Shown here in pieces: positions 35,087 through 46,529 of a stretch of 63,118 nucleotides of DNA (position 1 is the stretch's first letter; every line of letters starts with the position of its first letter). Below the pieces are notes generated by a model. The model had not been told where the DNA came from. It searched no databases and was given only the letters and a program-made list of their open reading frames with translations. This DNA is from Dysgonomonas sp. 511. GTDB taxonomy: Bacteria > Bacteroidota > Bacteroidia > Bacteroidales > Dysgonomonadaceae. A program made the position numbers and the translations under genes. The DNA lies in the NCBI RefSeq assembly GCF_010501105.1, contig NZ_QVMQ01000022.1:140688-203805 (forward strand). Direction: 5' to 3'.

Positions 35087-35341
35087 TCAAATAACGCATA
35101 CTGTTACAACACCATTATTGACTTCGGCAATACCTCCTTTTACATCCAGTGTTTTCTCACTGCCTCCCTCCGCATAGACTATCTGTCCCTCTTTCAAGGG
35201 AGATATCAGCGGGGCATGGTCGGGATATACACCAAAGCTACCCGAAACACCGGGCATGGTTACAGAAGATACGGCTCCCGAAAACAAATTCTTTTCTGCC
35301 GATATAATATTAAGTTGAAGTTCCGTTTTTTTCATTTTCAA
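35087..35341 (-). CDS. atpC: ATP synthase F1 subunit epsilon, beta-sandwich domain only
   Basis: 84 residues, compared with about 135 in most bacteria. The protein keeps the N-terminal beta sandwich (LNIISAEKNLFSGAVSSVTMPG, FGVYPDHAPLISPLKEG) and ends after the last strand (VVTVCVI). The two C-terminal helices that inhibit ATP hydrolysis in other species are absent. The stop is a clean TAA/TGA-type end with the next gene four bases away, so this is not a frameshift in an otherwise long protein. Confidence 0.92.
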   Translation of the reverse strand: MKMKKTELQLNIISAEKNLFSGAVSSVTMPGVSGSFGVYPDHAPLISPLKEGQIVYAEGGSEKTLDVKGGIAEVNNGVVTVCVI

Positions 35342-35436
35342 TTACAAGTTACAGGTTATAAAACAGTTACAAGCAGACAGGTAACACATAAACCTTATTT
35401 TGCACATTTTCTAATCTGCGAACTACTCTCAATATA
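35342..35436. repeat. degenerate intergenic repeat inside the atp operon, copy 3
   Basis: ATTACAAGTTACAGGTTATA and CAAGCAGACAGGTAACACAT are related to the start of copy 1 (TTACAAGTTACG..., AGTAGACAGGTAAACGAG). It lies between atpC and atpD and is the most decayed of the three. Confidence 0.45.
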
Positions 35437-36975
<1,539 letters not shown>

Positions 36976-37140
36976 TTATTTTTGTTCCTTCTTTTGTTTT
37001 GTGTCAGCCTGATATACATCATCTATTCGATACAGAAAGCGAGTCGCAGATTTTCCATAAATCTACACCCGGCAATAAAGATAAATAGATGGATTTGAAT
37101 TATGGTACCAGACGTTTCTATACCTTAAATAAAAGCATGA

Positions 37141-37177
37141 CAAATATAATCATTATAATCTTTTTATAATACATTTG
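37141..37177. promoter_or_regulatory. divergent -7 boxes between atpD and the GT-C-like gene
   Basis: TATATTTG on the minus strand (37148-37141) points to the atp operon (leader about 190 bases); TACATTTG on the plus strand (37170-37177) points to the membrane protein gene (leader about 70 bases). Neither has a clear -33 partner. Confidence 0.4.
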
Positions 37178-37248
37178 TAAAACAAAATAATAAGTAAGCT
37201 TATTATTTTTAAACGTTAGTTAACTATTGACTCTATAACATTTATTTT

Positions 37249-39027
37249 ATGATATCTGTTCTCTTTTCCTGGCTGATTATATTCTTTGTATTATATTCTT
37301 TTGGAGAGATATTTATTGCAATTTATAGAAAGATATGCAAAACGACCGAAAACTATAATACTGTAGATATAGCACTAATTGGCCTTTGCTTTACCGTCCT
37401 TTTACTTTCTATTTCATCATTGTTTATACCTTCAAACCATTATATATTAATCTCTTATTGTATTATTGCAATATTGTATTGGTGGAAAAACAAGGAAGCT
37501 CTGGCTGAGAAAATAAAAAAGGGAAAAAGCTTCATCAAAAGATTAAGCACAATAGAGAAATGTGCAGCCATACTTCCTGTCGTTTCTTTACTGCTTTATT
37601 GCTATATCCCCGATCAGTTTTACGATGCCGAATATTATCACTATCAACAAATAAGATGGAACGAGGAGTTTAAGGTTGTGCCGGGGCTAGCTAATCTGGA
37701 AGATCGCTTTGGTTTCAATTCCAACTATCTATTGGTATCTGCCATTTTCACATTCCGTTTCCTGTTCAAGGAAGCCCACTACACATTGCAATCTGTAGTA
37801 TTTCTGTGTATGATCTACTGGACACTAGCCTCCTTTATAACATCGGGGCATAAGGTACAATATATAGTCCTTTTCTTTTTATTCTCGCTTGTCTTCCTTA
37901 CACAAAGCTATATGTTTGGAGCTTCCAGTACAGATATTATCCCCATCTTATGTAGTTTGTACTATCTGACTAAAATAATAATCTCGCCTGATGTTGTAAA
38001 AAAACAACCGCTGCTTATATTTCTTCTTCCGGTATTGCTGGTCACCTTTAAACTTTCTTCCGGCATTCTAGGCCTAGTATGCATATACATATGTGTGTAT
38101 TTAATTAAGCAGAAGAAATATAAACATTTTTTATTTTTGCTGTCTGCCTCTGTTTTTATCATAGTCCCCTGGCTCATCCGCAACATCATCGTTTCGGGAT
38201 ATCTGGTATATCCGGTATATATTGTTGATATATTTTCTTTTGACTGGAAAGTTCCTGAAACATCTACCATACTGCAATATATACATGTAGAAAACTATGC
38301 CAAAGATATGTTTTCACTCACGTTTCACAATTTCTTATCCCTAAAACCGGGCGATACTATAAACTTCGTTTTTTTCATAATAATATCTATATCACCTCTT
38401 TTCGTCTCCTATCTATATTGGAAAAATAAGATAGTAAATAGATACCTTGCCATCTACCTTTTCATAATGACATGTATCATTTTCAGTCTCTATACTGCTC
38501 CTGATTTTCGTTTTTTTTATGGCTATTTATTAGCCGGAATTTTCCTTTTATATATTCTTATTTTTCCATTACAAGGCAAAAGCAGGCGTATTTCAATTTT
38601 AGGGAACTGCTCATTCTGCCTCATTATATCCGCATGGCTTTTTCTGTCGGTCAACAAATTTATAGATGCAACAAACCATATCAACCTGCAATTTACAAAG
38701 ATATCGGACATTGCAATGCTGTACAGACAGAGAGGTGTAAAGATATTAAGCAGCTTTCGCGAATATAAGCTAGGAGAGCATACGATATATATTACATATA
38801 AGAAAGAGGATAACCGAACCTTTGATGTAATACCCGCAACATCTCCCTATGGCATACCTTACGAACCGTTTATTGGTTTAAGAATGCAGGATATAAGGAC
38901 AATAGAAACCAGAGGGGAAAATATAGGCGATGGATTCAGAACTAAAAAAGAATATATAGATATTATAGAACGTAATAGGGAAAAGTATATTGAAGAGTAT
39001 TATTTATATTGGAAAAACACACAATAG
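37249..39027 (+). CDS. polytopic membrane protein, GT-C glycosyltransferase-like
   Basis: 592 residues, about 12-13 helices with a short soluble C-terminus (about 490-592). After the third or fourth helix is DQFYDAEYYHYQQ, an Asp/Glu-bearing extracytoplasmic loop of the kind that binds the metal and lipid-phosphate sugar in GT-C enzymes. Overall it resembles the LIC_10190 membrane family of unknown function. It may add a sugar from a polyprenyl carrier in the periplasm. No glycan gene cluster surrounds it, and the base composition is AT-richer than its neighbours, so it may be an acquired or isolated gene. Confidence 0.6.
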   Translation: MISVLFSWLIIFFVLYSFGEIFIAIYRKICKTTENYNTVDIALIGLCFTVLLLSISSLFIPSNHYILISYCIIAILYWWKNKEALAEKIKKGKSFIKRLSTIEKCAAILPVVSLLLYCYIPDQFYDAEYYHYQQIRWNEEFKVVPGLANLEDRFGFNSNYLLVSAIFTFRFLFKEAHYTLQSVVFLCMIYWTLASFITSGHKVQYIVLFFLFSLVFLTQSYMFGASSTDIIPILCSLYYLTKIIISPDVVKKQPLLIFLLPVLLVTFKLSSGILGLVCIYICVYLIKQKKYKHFLFLLSASVFIIVPWLIRNIIVSGYLVYPVYIVDIFSFDWKVPETSTILQYIHVENYAKDMFSLTFHNFLSLKPGDTINFVFFIIISISPLFVSYLYWKNKIVNRYLAIYLFIMTCIIFSLYTAPDFRFFYGYLLAGIFLLYILIFPLQGKSRRISILGNCSFCLIISAWLFLSVNKFIDATNHINLQFTKISDIAMLYRQRGVKILSSFREYKLGEHTIYITYKKEDNRTFDVIPATSPYGIPYEPFIGLRMQDIRTIETRGENIGDGFRTKKEYIDIIERNREKYIEEYYLYWKNTQ

Positions 39028-39054
39028 CATAATATTCAAACATTTACACTCAAC

Positions 39055-39087
39055 AAAAAGAGGCAATCACAATGATTGCCCCTTTTT
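39055..39087. terminator. bidirectional terminator
   Basis: AAAAAGaGGCAATCA pairs with TGATTGCCcCTTTTT around CAA between convergent genes (GT-C-like plus, FadL-type minus). Long stem with A and T flanks on both sides. Confidence 0.85.
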
Positions 39088-39107
39088 GCTATAAAAACAC
39101 AGGAATA

Positions 39108-40664
39108 TTAAAATTTATATCCTAACGTAAGCAGTCCCTGAAATGTATTATCTTTCCACGATGCTTTACTAGAATCATCGTACACATATATATCTGCTTT
39201 TTGCTGTCTCATCACAAACGCCAGATCGGCATAGAGGCTACGGGTAAACCTATACCCCAACCCGTAAGTAAAATAATGAGTATCCTTATCGAGTGTGAAA
39301 TGAGTAACCGAACCAACAGTCATAACCTCTTGTTGGTTATCTTGAAACTCTTTTGTCATCGGGCTTTGCTGCCATGAATAGCCGACACGCCCCGAGAATT
39401 GGTTTGTAAAGCGCATTTCCAGTCCGGCACGAAGAGTAGAAGCCATACGGAAATGGTTTTCTATATCTGAGTTTGCACCAACATAGGCATTCCCATCATC
39501 ATCATGCAACTTCATGTTTTTATAATTGGTCAGAACATAATCGGCAGAAACTGTCAACTTTGGAAATAGCCCTTCTCCCGGATCGAGTAAAATGCCTGCA
39601 AGGCTGAATGTCCATCTGTCGGGAGTACGCAAACGGTAATCTTCCGATTGGAAACGTCCGGTCTCTATTATCGTATTACCTGTAGGAGCAGGAATGATGC
39701 CCGTCATTTTTGGCGAGTATGCTGCACTATAATAATCCGTCATATTATACCATGTAGGCGAATGGTAAGCCATACCCAGACGCAACTGATGTATTGGTTT
39801 TACAATAACTCCCAGCCCAACCTGAATACCGGAACCATCCGTTTCCAGTTCATTAAACAAAGTATAGTTATTAGAAGCATAAGCTTCGGACAGTTCCGAA
39901 TATAAACGGTATTTCAAATCCGTAATAGACAGGGTAAGCCCGGCACTAACAATATCTGAGAATGTTGTTCCTACATTGAAGTCGTAAGAATCGACAGAAC
40001 CTTTTTCGCGTACATACAGATAGTTATCAGCCCCTTTAGGTATTCCACCTATAGTAAAAAATCCTTTATCGTCGTATCCGAAGAAACCGGCATTTGCACC
40101 CAGTACCGCCAGCCAGTCGTAATTTTGAAGAGGATAAATATCATCATCATCATCGAATAACAATTCATTTGGATCGTCATTTTTCAAAGCCACCCCATTC
40201 GCCCTATAAGTCATATAATCAGTGAGAGTAGCATCTGGATTGGCTACTTCCATAGAATACTGCCTGTGAAAATTCTTCAAACGATTGTAAGAAAATCCAA
40301 AATTTATAAGAGGGGCGACATCGCTGGCAATAGGAAATGTAGCCACAAAGGCCAGATTGTCGAAGTTCACCTTGAATTTGCTTTCATCAAACTTTCCAAA
40401 ACCAGACTCTATTTTTGTATTTGTATTTTGAAAGTTCAGTGTCGTTACAATTTCAGATGATTTATAAACACCTATACCCGCCGGGTTGATAGATATAGCC
40501 GAAATATCGCCACCCAAAGCCCCCATAGCACCACCCATAGACACCGAACGAGCCGTTCCTGTCAGGTCTTTCTGAGACAACTTATATGCATCCATTTCTC
40601 CTTGGGCAAATACAGAGCCCATAGATAACAGCAATGCTGAAACAAATAAAACTTTACGCTTCAT
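39108..40664 (-). CDS. outer-membrane transport protein, OmpP1/FadL/TodX type
   Basis: 518 residues. Signal peptide ending in SVFAQ; then GTARSVSMGGAMGALGGDISAISINPAGIG, the plug/hatch motif of Bacteroidota FadL-like proteins, followed by a long run of alternating amphipathic strands and a C-terminal aromatic (LGYKF), the outer-membrane insertion signal. It likely moves hydrophobic small molecules such as fatty acids. It is 97 bases from the SRPSY-repeat protein gene, with a terminator between them. Confidence 0.83.
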   Translation of the reverse strand: MKRKVLFVSALLLSMGSVFAQGEMDAYKLSQKDLTGTARSVSMGGAMGALGGDISAISINPAGIGVYKSSEIVTTLNFQNTNTKIESGFGKFDESKFKVNFDNLAFVATFPIASDVAPLINFGFSYNRLKNFHRQYSMEVANPDATLTDYMTYRANGVALKNDDPNELLFDDDDDIYPLQNYDWLAVLGANAGFFGYDDKGFFTIGGIPKGADNYLYVREKGSVDSYDFNVGTTFSDIVSAGLTLSITDLKYRLYSELSEAYASNNYTLFNELETDGSGIQVGLGVIVKPIHQLRLGMAYHSPTWYNMTDYYSAAYSPKMTGIIPAPTGNTIIETGRFQSEDYRLRTPDRWTFSLAGILLDPGEGLFPKLTVSADYVLTNYKNMKLHDDDGNAYVGANSDIENHFRMASTLRAGLEMRFTNQFSGRVGYSWQQSPMTKEFQDNQQEVMTVGSVTHFTLDKDTHYFTYGLGYRFTRSLYADLAFVMRQQKADIYVYDDSSKASWKDNTFQGLLTLGYKF

Positions 40665-40688
40665 AATATTGTTATTTTACATTTTCAA

Positions 40689-40730
40689 AAAAGCTGTTTC
40701 AGAATTATAGCATACTTGAAACAGCTCTTT
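40689..40730 (-). terminator. terminator of the SRPSY-repeat protein gene
   Basis: AAAGCTGTTTCA pairs with TGAAACAGCTcTTT across an 18-base loop, 30 bases downstream of the minus-strand gene at 40761. Confidence 0.7.
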
Positions 40731-40760
40731 ATATTGATTTATTTTCACTCTAATATGAAC

Positions 40761-42119
40761 TTATCTACCACGTCCTCCACCTCTGCTGCTTCCTCCACCG
40801 GAAGAACGGCTGCTGGATGATGAACCTCCTCCCGAACTGTAAGACCCTCTTGAGCTACTGGACGACGATGAGCCGCTATAGCTTGGACGGCTGGAACTCC
40901 TGCTAGAAGATGATGATCCGCTGTAACTAGGACGAGAGGAACTACTGCTAGAGGATGAACCATTGTAACTAGGTCGCGAACTAGGACGAGAAGATGAACT
41001 ACTGCTCGATCCGCTATAGCTTGGACGAGAGGAAGAGTTACCAGAACCATTATAACTCGGACGGGTACTAGGACGGGAAGATGAAGAACTTCCTACACCA
41101 GACTCTGAACGGTTGCCACTCCCTGTAGACCCATTGTAGCTAGGGCGAGTACTCGGACGGGTTGTTGTACCTTCATAACTTGGTCGGGTACTTGGACGGC
41201 TCGAGTTTGACCCATTGTAGCTTGGACGGGTACTAGGACGCGTTGATCCTGTTCCATTATAACTCGGACGAGTGCTCGGACGGGTAGAACTATACGACGG
41301 ACGCGAACTTGGACGCGAACTAGAATAAGATGGACGGGAACTAGGGCGTGATGTTGCATAAGAACCTCGTCCTCCATAGTATCCATTATATCTCGATCCG
41401 TAATAAGTACCTCTCGAACGTCCGGCACTACCATAGTAAACCGGTCTTGAACTATAATGATGATGGTGGTGGTGTCCGTAGTAAGGACGATGCCATCCCC
41501 AACTCCAACTGCTGTAATACCATGGATCGTGCCATCCCCATCCCCAACTGGAATAGTACCAAGGACGACTCCATCCCCAACCCCAGCTGCTGTAATACCA
41601 AGGGTCGTACCACGGATCGTAGAATGGGTAATAAGAGGCGAAACCTCCCCATCCCCAACCGATATTGAAACTCCAGCCTCTGTTGCGGTAGTAGTTGCTG
41701 TAAAGGTCGTTTGTCACATAAACATTGATTTCATTATCACTCGAAATCTTTACACTATTTGCCGGATCGTGGAATTTCACTATACGGTCGGTGTATTGAT
41801 ATGCTTGATATTCTGCATCATCATATGCTACAGAGTCTTGTGGGGTATTGTCATATACCTCGACAGAACCTCCCCTGCGATTGTATGCATCTACATCTAT
41901 GTTGACATTACCTACAGTTTCCATAGTTACGTCGCCATTATTGCGAACGACAAGGACTTGTTTTTGATTAACAGGCCTTTGCGAAACTGTATTCTTTACT
42001 TCCTTCTTTTTGTTGTCAGATTTAGAAGTAGCATAGACATCATCCCAGTCTTCCTGTGCAAATGCAAGGAAGGGACATGCAGCTATCAGGAACGTCAATA
42101 ATAAGTTTTTAGCTTTCAT
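40761..42119 (-). CDS. secreted low-complexity protein with Trp/Tyr-rich and SRPSY-repeat regions
   Basis: 452 residues. Signal peptide (FLIAACPFLAFA). Residues about 20-140 are ordinary and probably folded (VLVVRNNGDVTMETVGNVNIDVDAY). About 145-225 is rich in Trp, Tyr and Gly with repeats of WYYSSWGWGW, and a run of six histidines. About 245-420 consists of short repeats built on (S/T)RPS(S/T)RPSY(N/S)G, followed by a Ser/Gly/Arg tail. Such sequence suggests a surface or matrix protein, perhaps binding metals, polyanions or polysaccharide. No family recognised; the repeats are basic overall. The gene has its own terminator. Confidence 0.75.
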   Translation of the reverse strand: MKAKNLLLTFLIAACPFLAFAQEDWDDVYATSKSDNKKKEVKNTVSQRPVNQKQVLVVRNNGDVTMETVGNVNIDVDAYNRRGGSVEVYDNTPQDSVAYDDAEYQAYQYTDRIVKFHDPANSVKISSDNEINVYVTNDLYSNYYRNRGWSFNIGWGWGGFASYYPFYDPWYDPWYYSSWGWGWSRPWYYSSWGWGWHDPWYYSSWSWGWHRPYYGHHHHHHYSSRPVYYGSAGRSRGTYYGSRYNGYYGGRGSYATSRPSSRPSYSSSRPSSRPSYSSTRPSTRPSYNGTGSTRPSTRPSYNGSNSSRPSTRPSYEGTTTRPSTRPSYNGSTGSGNRSESGVGSSSSSRPSTRPSYNGSGNSSSRPSYSGSSSSSSSRPSSRPSYNGSSSSSSSSRPSYSGSSSSSRSSSRPSYSGSSSSSSSRGSYSSGGGSSSSSRSSGGGSSRGGGRGR

Positions 42120-42401
42120 AACCTGCTCTCCTTCTATTTTTAGTTTATACTTTTTCTTAGTCAGATTGTTCAGTGTATTTTCGATTCTATATTCAATCTT
42201 ATCTCTTTGACTCTCTCTTTTCCCAAAGGTTTAATTTACCCCTTAGTTGAGCCCTACACTTTAGAAGCAAATATACGATATTTATATTAAACTGTACATA
42301 GAAGATGCCAATAAAAGAAACCTGCTGCACATTTCAGGTATAAATCCACCTACATTTTAATCATCCTTAAGATTATTGTTAAAAGATAAAAAAGCCTTAT
42401 T

Positions 42402-43934
42402 CTATTCTACTATCGAATTTAAATATACTTCCAGATTAGTGTAAGATGGGCTTAAGTTATACTTCGCGCCATCCGTCTTATCTTTCGGGTCGAGCCCCTT
42501 CTTTGTTTCCCATTCGTCGGGTATTCCATCGCCATCGGTATCAGCAAGTGCTGCCGTCGATTTATATTCAGGCCATCCTCCGACATCTTCCTGGCTGTCG
42601 ATAATCCCCAATGTGCCGCCTTTCGATCCCTTATAAGTATAATTGCCTTCTTTCACTTCCTTAACTATACGGTCGTCTACAATGTCGCGCTTATATGAAG
42701 CACCTGCCCCCTTCAACACCAGATCATAAGCCTGTTGCGCTGTATGTGTTTCGCATTCTGCAATTTTGAATTCGGATAATGATTTACAATCGCTCTCGGT
42801 AAAACTTCCATTCGGCGTCATTCCTTTCCAGTTGTTTGCATTTACTTCGCTTATAAGGCTTGTGTATGAAGAATTGGACGATATATATGACGAACTTCCA
42901 TCGAAAACATTCCCTTTGGCATAAAAATAACCATAAACACCTGCAGCGTTTGTATTACTGCCATCGTCAGCCGATGGCTGGAAGATGCGATAGACCAACG
43001 ATTTCTTTTGCGCTGTAGAAGGCCCCGGCTTATAATAATTGTTTACAAAGTTGTACGAACCGCCCTCTCCTGCATATCCTCCGTTTGTCGGCCCCCAATT
43101 GTAGAAGACATTGTTTCGCAAGTCTACTTTCTCTATTTCAGGCTTACCCGTATAGCGGCTTCCGCAAAGACGTGGCGTGCGGCTTGTATGATGCGCCAAC
43201 AGATTGTGATGGAAAGTTGCCATATGCCCTCCCCAGATACCACCATAGCCGTGAGAGCCCTTGCCATGCCCCGAATTGGTCAAACTTTCCGACAAGATAC
43301 ACCATTGCATCGTAAAGTTGGCATTGTCGTAAAAAGAAGAACATTCGTCGATAGACCAACTCATAGAGCAGTGGTCTATTATTATATTCTTACGGTTCTT
43401 ACCCCACAGAGCATCTGATTCTGCCCCCTTTTCATCGCCTAAGCGAAATCGCATATATCTGATTATAACATTGTCAGCCTTAATATTCGTTGCGTAATTC
43501 TTCAGGCAGATACCGTCTCCCGGTGCTGTTTGTCCGGCAATGGTTACATTACTATTCTTTATCTCCAGTTCTTTTTGAAGTTCGATAATTCCACTCACAG
43601 CAAAGACAATAGTGCGGGTATCGGTCTTATTAATAGCCCAACGCAATGTGCCTGTCGACCCATCGTCTGCCAGACTGGTAACTGTATAGACTGTACCGCC
43701 TGCACCGCCTGAGACATATTTACCTGCACCATCAGCTCCCGGAAAGGCCGGCACAGTATCCCTTTTGGGTGTGACATAAGTAGGCAACGACGGGTCGGGA
43801 GTAATAACCGGAGGTGTTGGTGTGGGAGTTATATCGTCATCTCCATTGCTGTCGCCACATGCCACAAGCAGGGAGAAACAAAATATAAGAATAGACGCAA
43901 AGCGCAGATACTTAGATAGGTAAATATTTTTCAT
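42402..43934 (-). CDS. pectate lyase (PL1-like) lipoprotein
   Basis: 510 residues. Lipoprotein signal with LLVACG near residue 26, then a Pro/Thr linker ([15 protein letters not shown]), then a right-handed beta-helix domain typical of polysaccharide lyase family 1: [16 protein letters not shown] at the start, [27 protein letters not shown] and [12 protein letters not shown] in successive turns. [12 protein letters not shown] near the C-terminus is a calcium-binding repeat often seen at the end of such enzymes. It should degrade pectate outside the cell, anchored to the surface. No pectin-utilisation neighbours are present. Confidence 0.87.
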   Translation of the reverse strand: MKNIYLSKYLRFASILIFCFSLLVACGDSNGDDDITPTPTPPVITPDPSLPTYVTPKRDTVPAFPGADGAGKYVSGGAGGTVYTVTSLADDGSTGTLRWAINKTDTRTIVFAVSGIIELQKELEIKNSNVTIAGQTAPGDGICLKNYATNIKADNVIIRYMRFRLGDEKGAESDALWGKNRKNIIIDHCSMSWSIDECSSFYDNANFTMQWCILSESLTNSGHGKGSHGYGGIWGGHMATFHHNLLAHHTSRTPRLCGSRYTGKPEIEKVDLRNNVFYNWGPTNGGYAGEGGSYNFVNNYYKPGPSTAQKKSLVYRIFQPSADDGSNTNAAGVYGYFYAKGNVFDGSSSYISSNSSYTSLISEVNANNWKGMTPNGSFTESDCKSLSEFKIAECETHTAQQAYDLVLKGAGASYKRDIVDDRIVKEVKEGNYTYKGSKGGTLGIIDSQEDVGGWPEYKSTAALADTDGDGIPDEWETKKGLDPKDKTDGAKYNLSPSYTNLEVYLNSIVE

Positions 43935-44058
43935 GAGATAGATAAAATTGTAGTTTGCTATTATTTAGTACTACAAATATTATCAATTCCCCTAAAACTA
44001 AGCACCCCTTGATACAAGAGAGGTTTATATGCCCCCTGTTTTAAGATAGAATCACCCC

Positions 44059-46407
44059 CTATCCGACAATATCGAAACGGGCAAATTTCAAGAGTAATTG
44101 CTTGACACCGGAATTTTCGAATTCTACAGTTGCCTTACGGCTGTCGGGATCGCCGGTTACAGCAGTTACTTTGCCGATACCAAACCGCTCGTGCTTAATC
44201 ACTGCACCAACTTCTACTTCCCCGGCATTTTTACCTGCCGATATTTTAGGGCTGGCAATCTTTGTATTCACAAATTTGGGAGGAGCAGCTTTCGGTAAAC
44301 TGGAGCTGCCTGCACTGGCTACAGAAGAAGTATATGCTGTTTTCTCACTATTATCCTTTGATGAGGAACCGTATCCTCCGCCAAAAGTCCGGCTTTCATA
44401 AGTTTCGGGCTTATTGAATACAAACCCTCCGCCCAAAACACCATTACTCACATTGAGGTATGAGGTATCTATGTCTCTCAGGAAACGGCTGGGATTACAG
44501 GCATTTATCTGCCCATTACGGAAACGGCTACGGGCATAGGTTATCATACAAAACTCGCGCGCACGGGTGATAGCGACATAAAACAAACGCCGTTCTTCTT
44601 CCAGCCCGCGATACTCGTCTTTAGCCATAGCCGAGGGAAAAAGGTCTTCCTCCAAGCCAACGATAAAGACATTGTCAAACTCCAGCCCTTTAGAAGCATG
44701 AACGGTCATCATCGTCACCTTCTCCTGTCCGGCTTCTTTGTCTGTATCCTGGTCTGTAAGCAAAGACACTTCGGATAGGAAATCAAGCAATCCAACGCTT
44801 TCAGCCCCTTCCTCCTTGCGCGTCTCGCAAAACTCATGTATCCCGCTGAGAAGTTCCTGCAGGTTTTCCTGACGGCTCATACCTTCGGGGGTTTGGTCTT
44901 GATATGCTTCGGTAGCAATGCCGCTTTGCTTTACTATTCCGACCGCAAGTTCATAAGCCGACAGATCGTGCAGTTGCTCTATAAAACTCTCTATCAATGT
45001 CCTGAAATCTTTCAACTTGCGGGCAGTACCTGCATTTACATCAAGATTGTATGATAATGAATCCCCTATAATTTCCCACAAACTTACATTGTGCAAGCGA
45101 GCCGCTGCCAATACTTTGTTCATGGTCGTATTGCCTATACCCCTTGCCGGAAAGTTGATTATCCGTTTAAAGGCTTCCTCATCATTTGGATTGACCACCA
45201 TGCGGAAATAAGCGATAACGTCCTTTATCTCTTTGCGCTGATAGAACGACAAGCCGCCATAGATGCGGTATGGAATATTTTTCTTGCGCAATGCCTCTTC
45301 GAAAATGCGCGACTGGGCATTGGTGCGGTACAAGATTACAAAATCGCCATAAGAGGCATTCTTGTCGCGGCGTATGTCCCATATCTTGTTCGAAACGATT
45401 ACGCCTTCTTCGAAGTCGGAATAAGCGCCGGCAATCTCAATACGCTCACCCTCGTCATTTTCCGAATATATGGTCTTCTTTATCTGTTCGCTGTTTTGCT
45501 GTATCAGGCTGTTGGCTGCATTTACTATATTGCGGGTAGAGCGATAGTTTTGCTCAAGCTTGAAGAGTTTCGACTCGGGATACACTTCCTTAAACTTCAG
45601 TATATTCTCTATATTCGCGCCGCGAAACGAATAGATACTCTGCGCGTCGTCGCCTACTACACATACACGATGATGCGCGTCGGCAAGCTGTTTAACAACC
45701 AGATATTGCGCAAAGTTTGTATCCTGATACTCATCTACCAGTATAAACTGAAAACGCTCCTGATAATTCTTCAACACTTCCGGATGATCGCGGAAGAGGC
45801 AGTTTGTATGAAACAGCAGGTCGTCGAAGTCCATTGTATTCGAAGCTTTCAACCTGTTATTATACTCTTTGTAGATATCTTTTACGACAGGCATTTTCGA
45901 CCGTCGGTCATACTCTACCAGCTCTTTGTTTGCAGCATACATCTGCGGCGAGATCAGGGCATTCTTCGCATTAGAGATTATAGCTTGCACTCTTGCCGGT
46001 TTATAAACCTTATCATCCAATAAAAACTGTTTGATAATGGTCTTTATCAGATTGCGCGAATCGGCTGAATCGAATATTGTAAAATTGGCTGTAAATCCGA
46101 TCTTCTCGGCTTCGGTTCTCAATATCCTCGAAAATACAGCATGGAAAGTACCCATCCAGAGATAACGGGCATATTGCCAGCCGATAAGTTCGGCTATGCG
46201 CTCCTTCATTTCACGGGCAGCCTTATTGGTAAAAGTCAGTGCAAGTATGCTTTGAGGATGAAAGCCCTGTTGCAACAGATAGGCTATCTTATAAGTAAGT
46301 ACACGTGTCTTACCCGAGCCTGCCCCTGCAATAATCAGCGAAGGCCCGTTTATGTATTCAACAGCTTCACGTTGTTGTTGGTTGAGATTATCAAGTATAT
46401 TGTCCAT
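44059..46407 (-). CDS. UvrD/PcrA-type superfamily I DNA helicase
   Basis: 782 residues, typical for UvrD/PcrA. Motif I AGAGSGKTRVLTYKIA, motif Ia LALTFTNKAAREMKERI, motif II LVDEYQDTN, motif III VGDDAQSIYSFRGA, motif IV EQNYRST, motif V TVHASKGLEFDNVFIVG and motif VI EERRLFYVAITRA all present. The C-terminal VGAVIKHERFGIGKVTAV is the Tudor-like domain that contacts RNA polymerase in PcrA. It unwinds DNA 3'-5' in nucleotide excision repair and replication-conflict resolution. Monocistronic; TATCTTTG at 46434-46427 may be its -7 box. Confidence 0.95.
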   Translation of the reverse strand: MDNILDNLNQQQREAVEYINGPSLIIAGAGSGKTRVLTYKIAYLLQQGFHPQSILALTFTNKAAREMKERIAELIGWQYARYLWMGTFHAVFSRILRTEAEKIGFTANFTIFDSADSRNLIKTIIKQFLLDDKVYKPARVQAIISNAKNALISPQMYAANKELVEYDRRSKMPVVKDIYKEYNNRLKASNTMDFDDLLFHTNCLFRDHPEVLKNYQERFQFILVDEYQDTNFAQYLVVKQLADAHHRVCVVGDDAQSIYSFRGANIENILKFKEVYPESKLFKLEQNYRSTRNIVNAANSLIQQNSEQIKKTIYSENDEGERIEIAGAYSDFEEGVIVSNKIWDIRRDKNASYGDFVILYRTNAQSRIFEEALRKKNIPYRIYGGLSFYQRKEIKDVIAYFRMVVNPNDEEAFKRIINFPARGIGNTTMNKVLAAARLHNVSLWEIIGDSLSYNLDVNAGTARKLKDFRTLIESFIEQLHDLSAYELAVGIVKQSGIATEAYQDQTPEGMSRQENLQELLSGIHEFCETRKEEGAESVGLLDFLSEVSLLTDQDTDKEAGQEKVTMMTVHASKGLEFDNVFIVGLEEDLFPSAMAKDEYRGLEEERRLFYVAITRAREFCMITYARSRFRNGQINACNPSRFLRDIDTSYLNVSNGVLGGGFVFNKPETYESRTFGGGYGSSSKDNSEKTAYTSSVASAGSSSLPKAAPPKFVNTKIASPKISAGKNAGEVEVGAVIKHERFGIGKVTAVTGDPDSRKATVEFENSGVKQLLLKFARFDIVG

Positions 46408-46426
46408 ATATTTTAAATGCGAAGTG

Positions 46427-46434
46427 CAAAGATA
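46427..46434 (-). promoter_or_regulatory. -7 box of the helicase gene
   Basis: TATCTTTG on the minus strand, 20 bases from the start codon. No -33 box recognised. Confidence 0.45.
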
Positions 46435-46529
46435 ACTTATAATTAGGATTTAACTGGTCTAGGATTTACAGAATTATCGTATATTTACACTTGATTCCGT
46501 ATTATCAATAACATAACTAAACTAAACTT

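Noticed and set aside
45091..46023. 310-residue plus-strand frame inside the helicase gene
   Set aside because: Antisense shadow of a gene with all helicase motifs.
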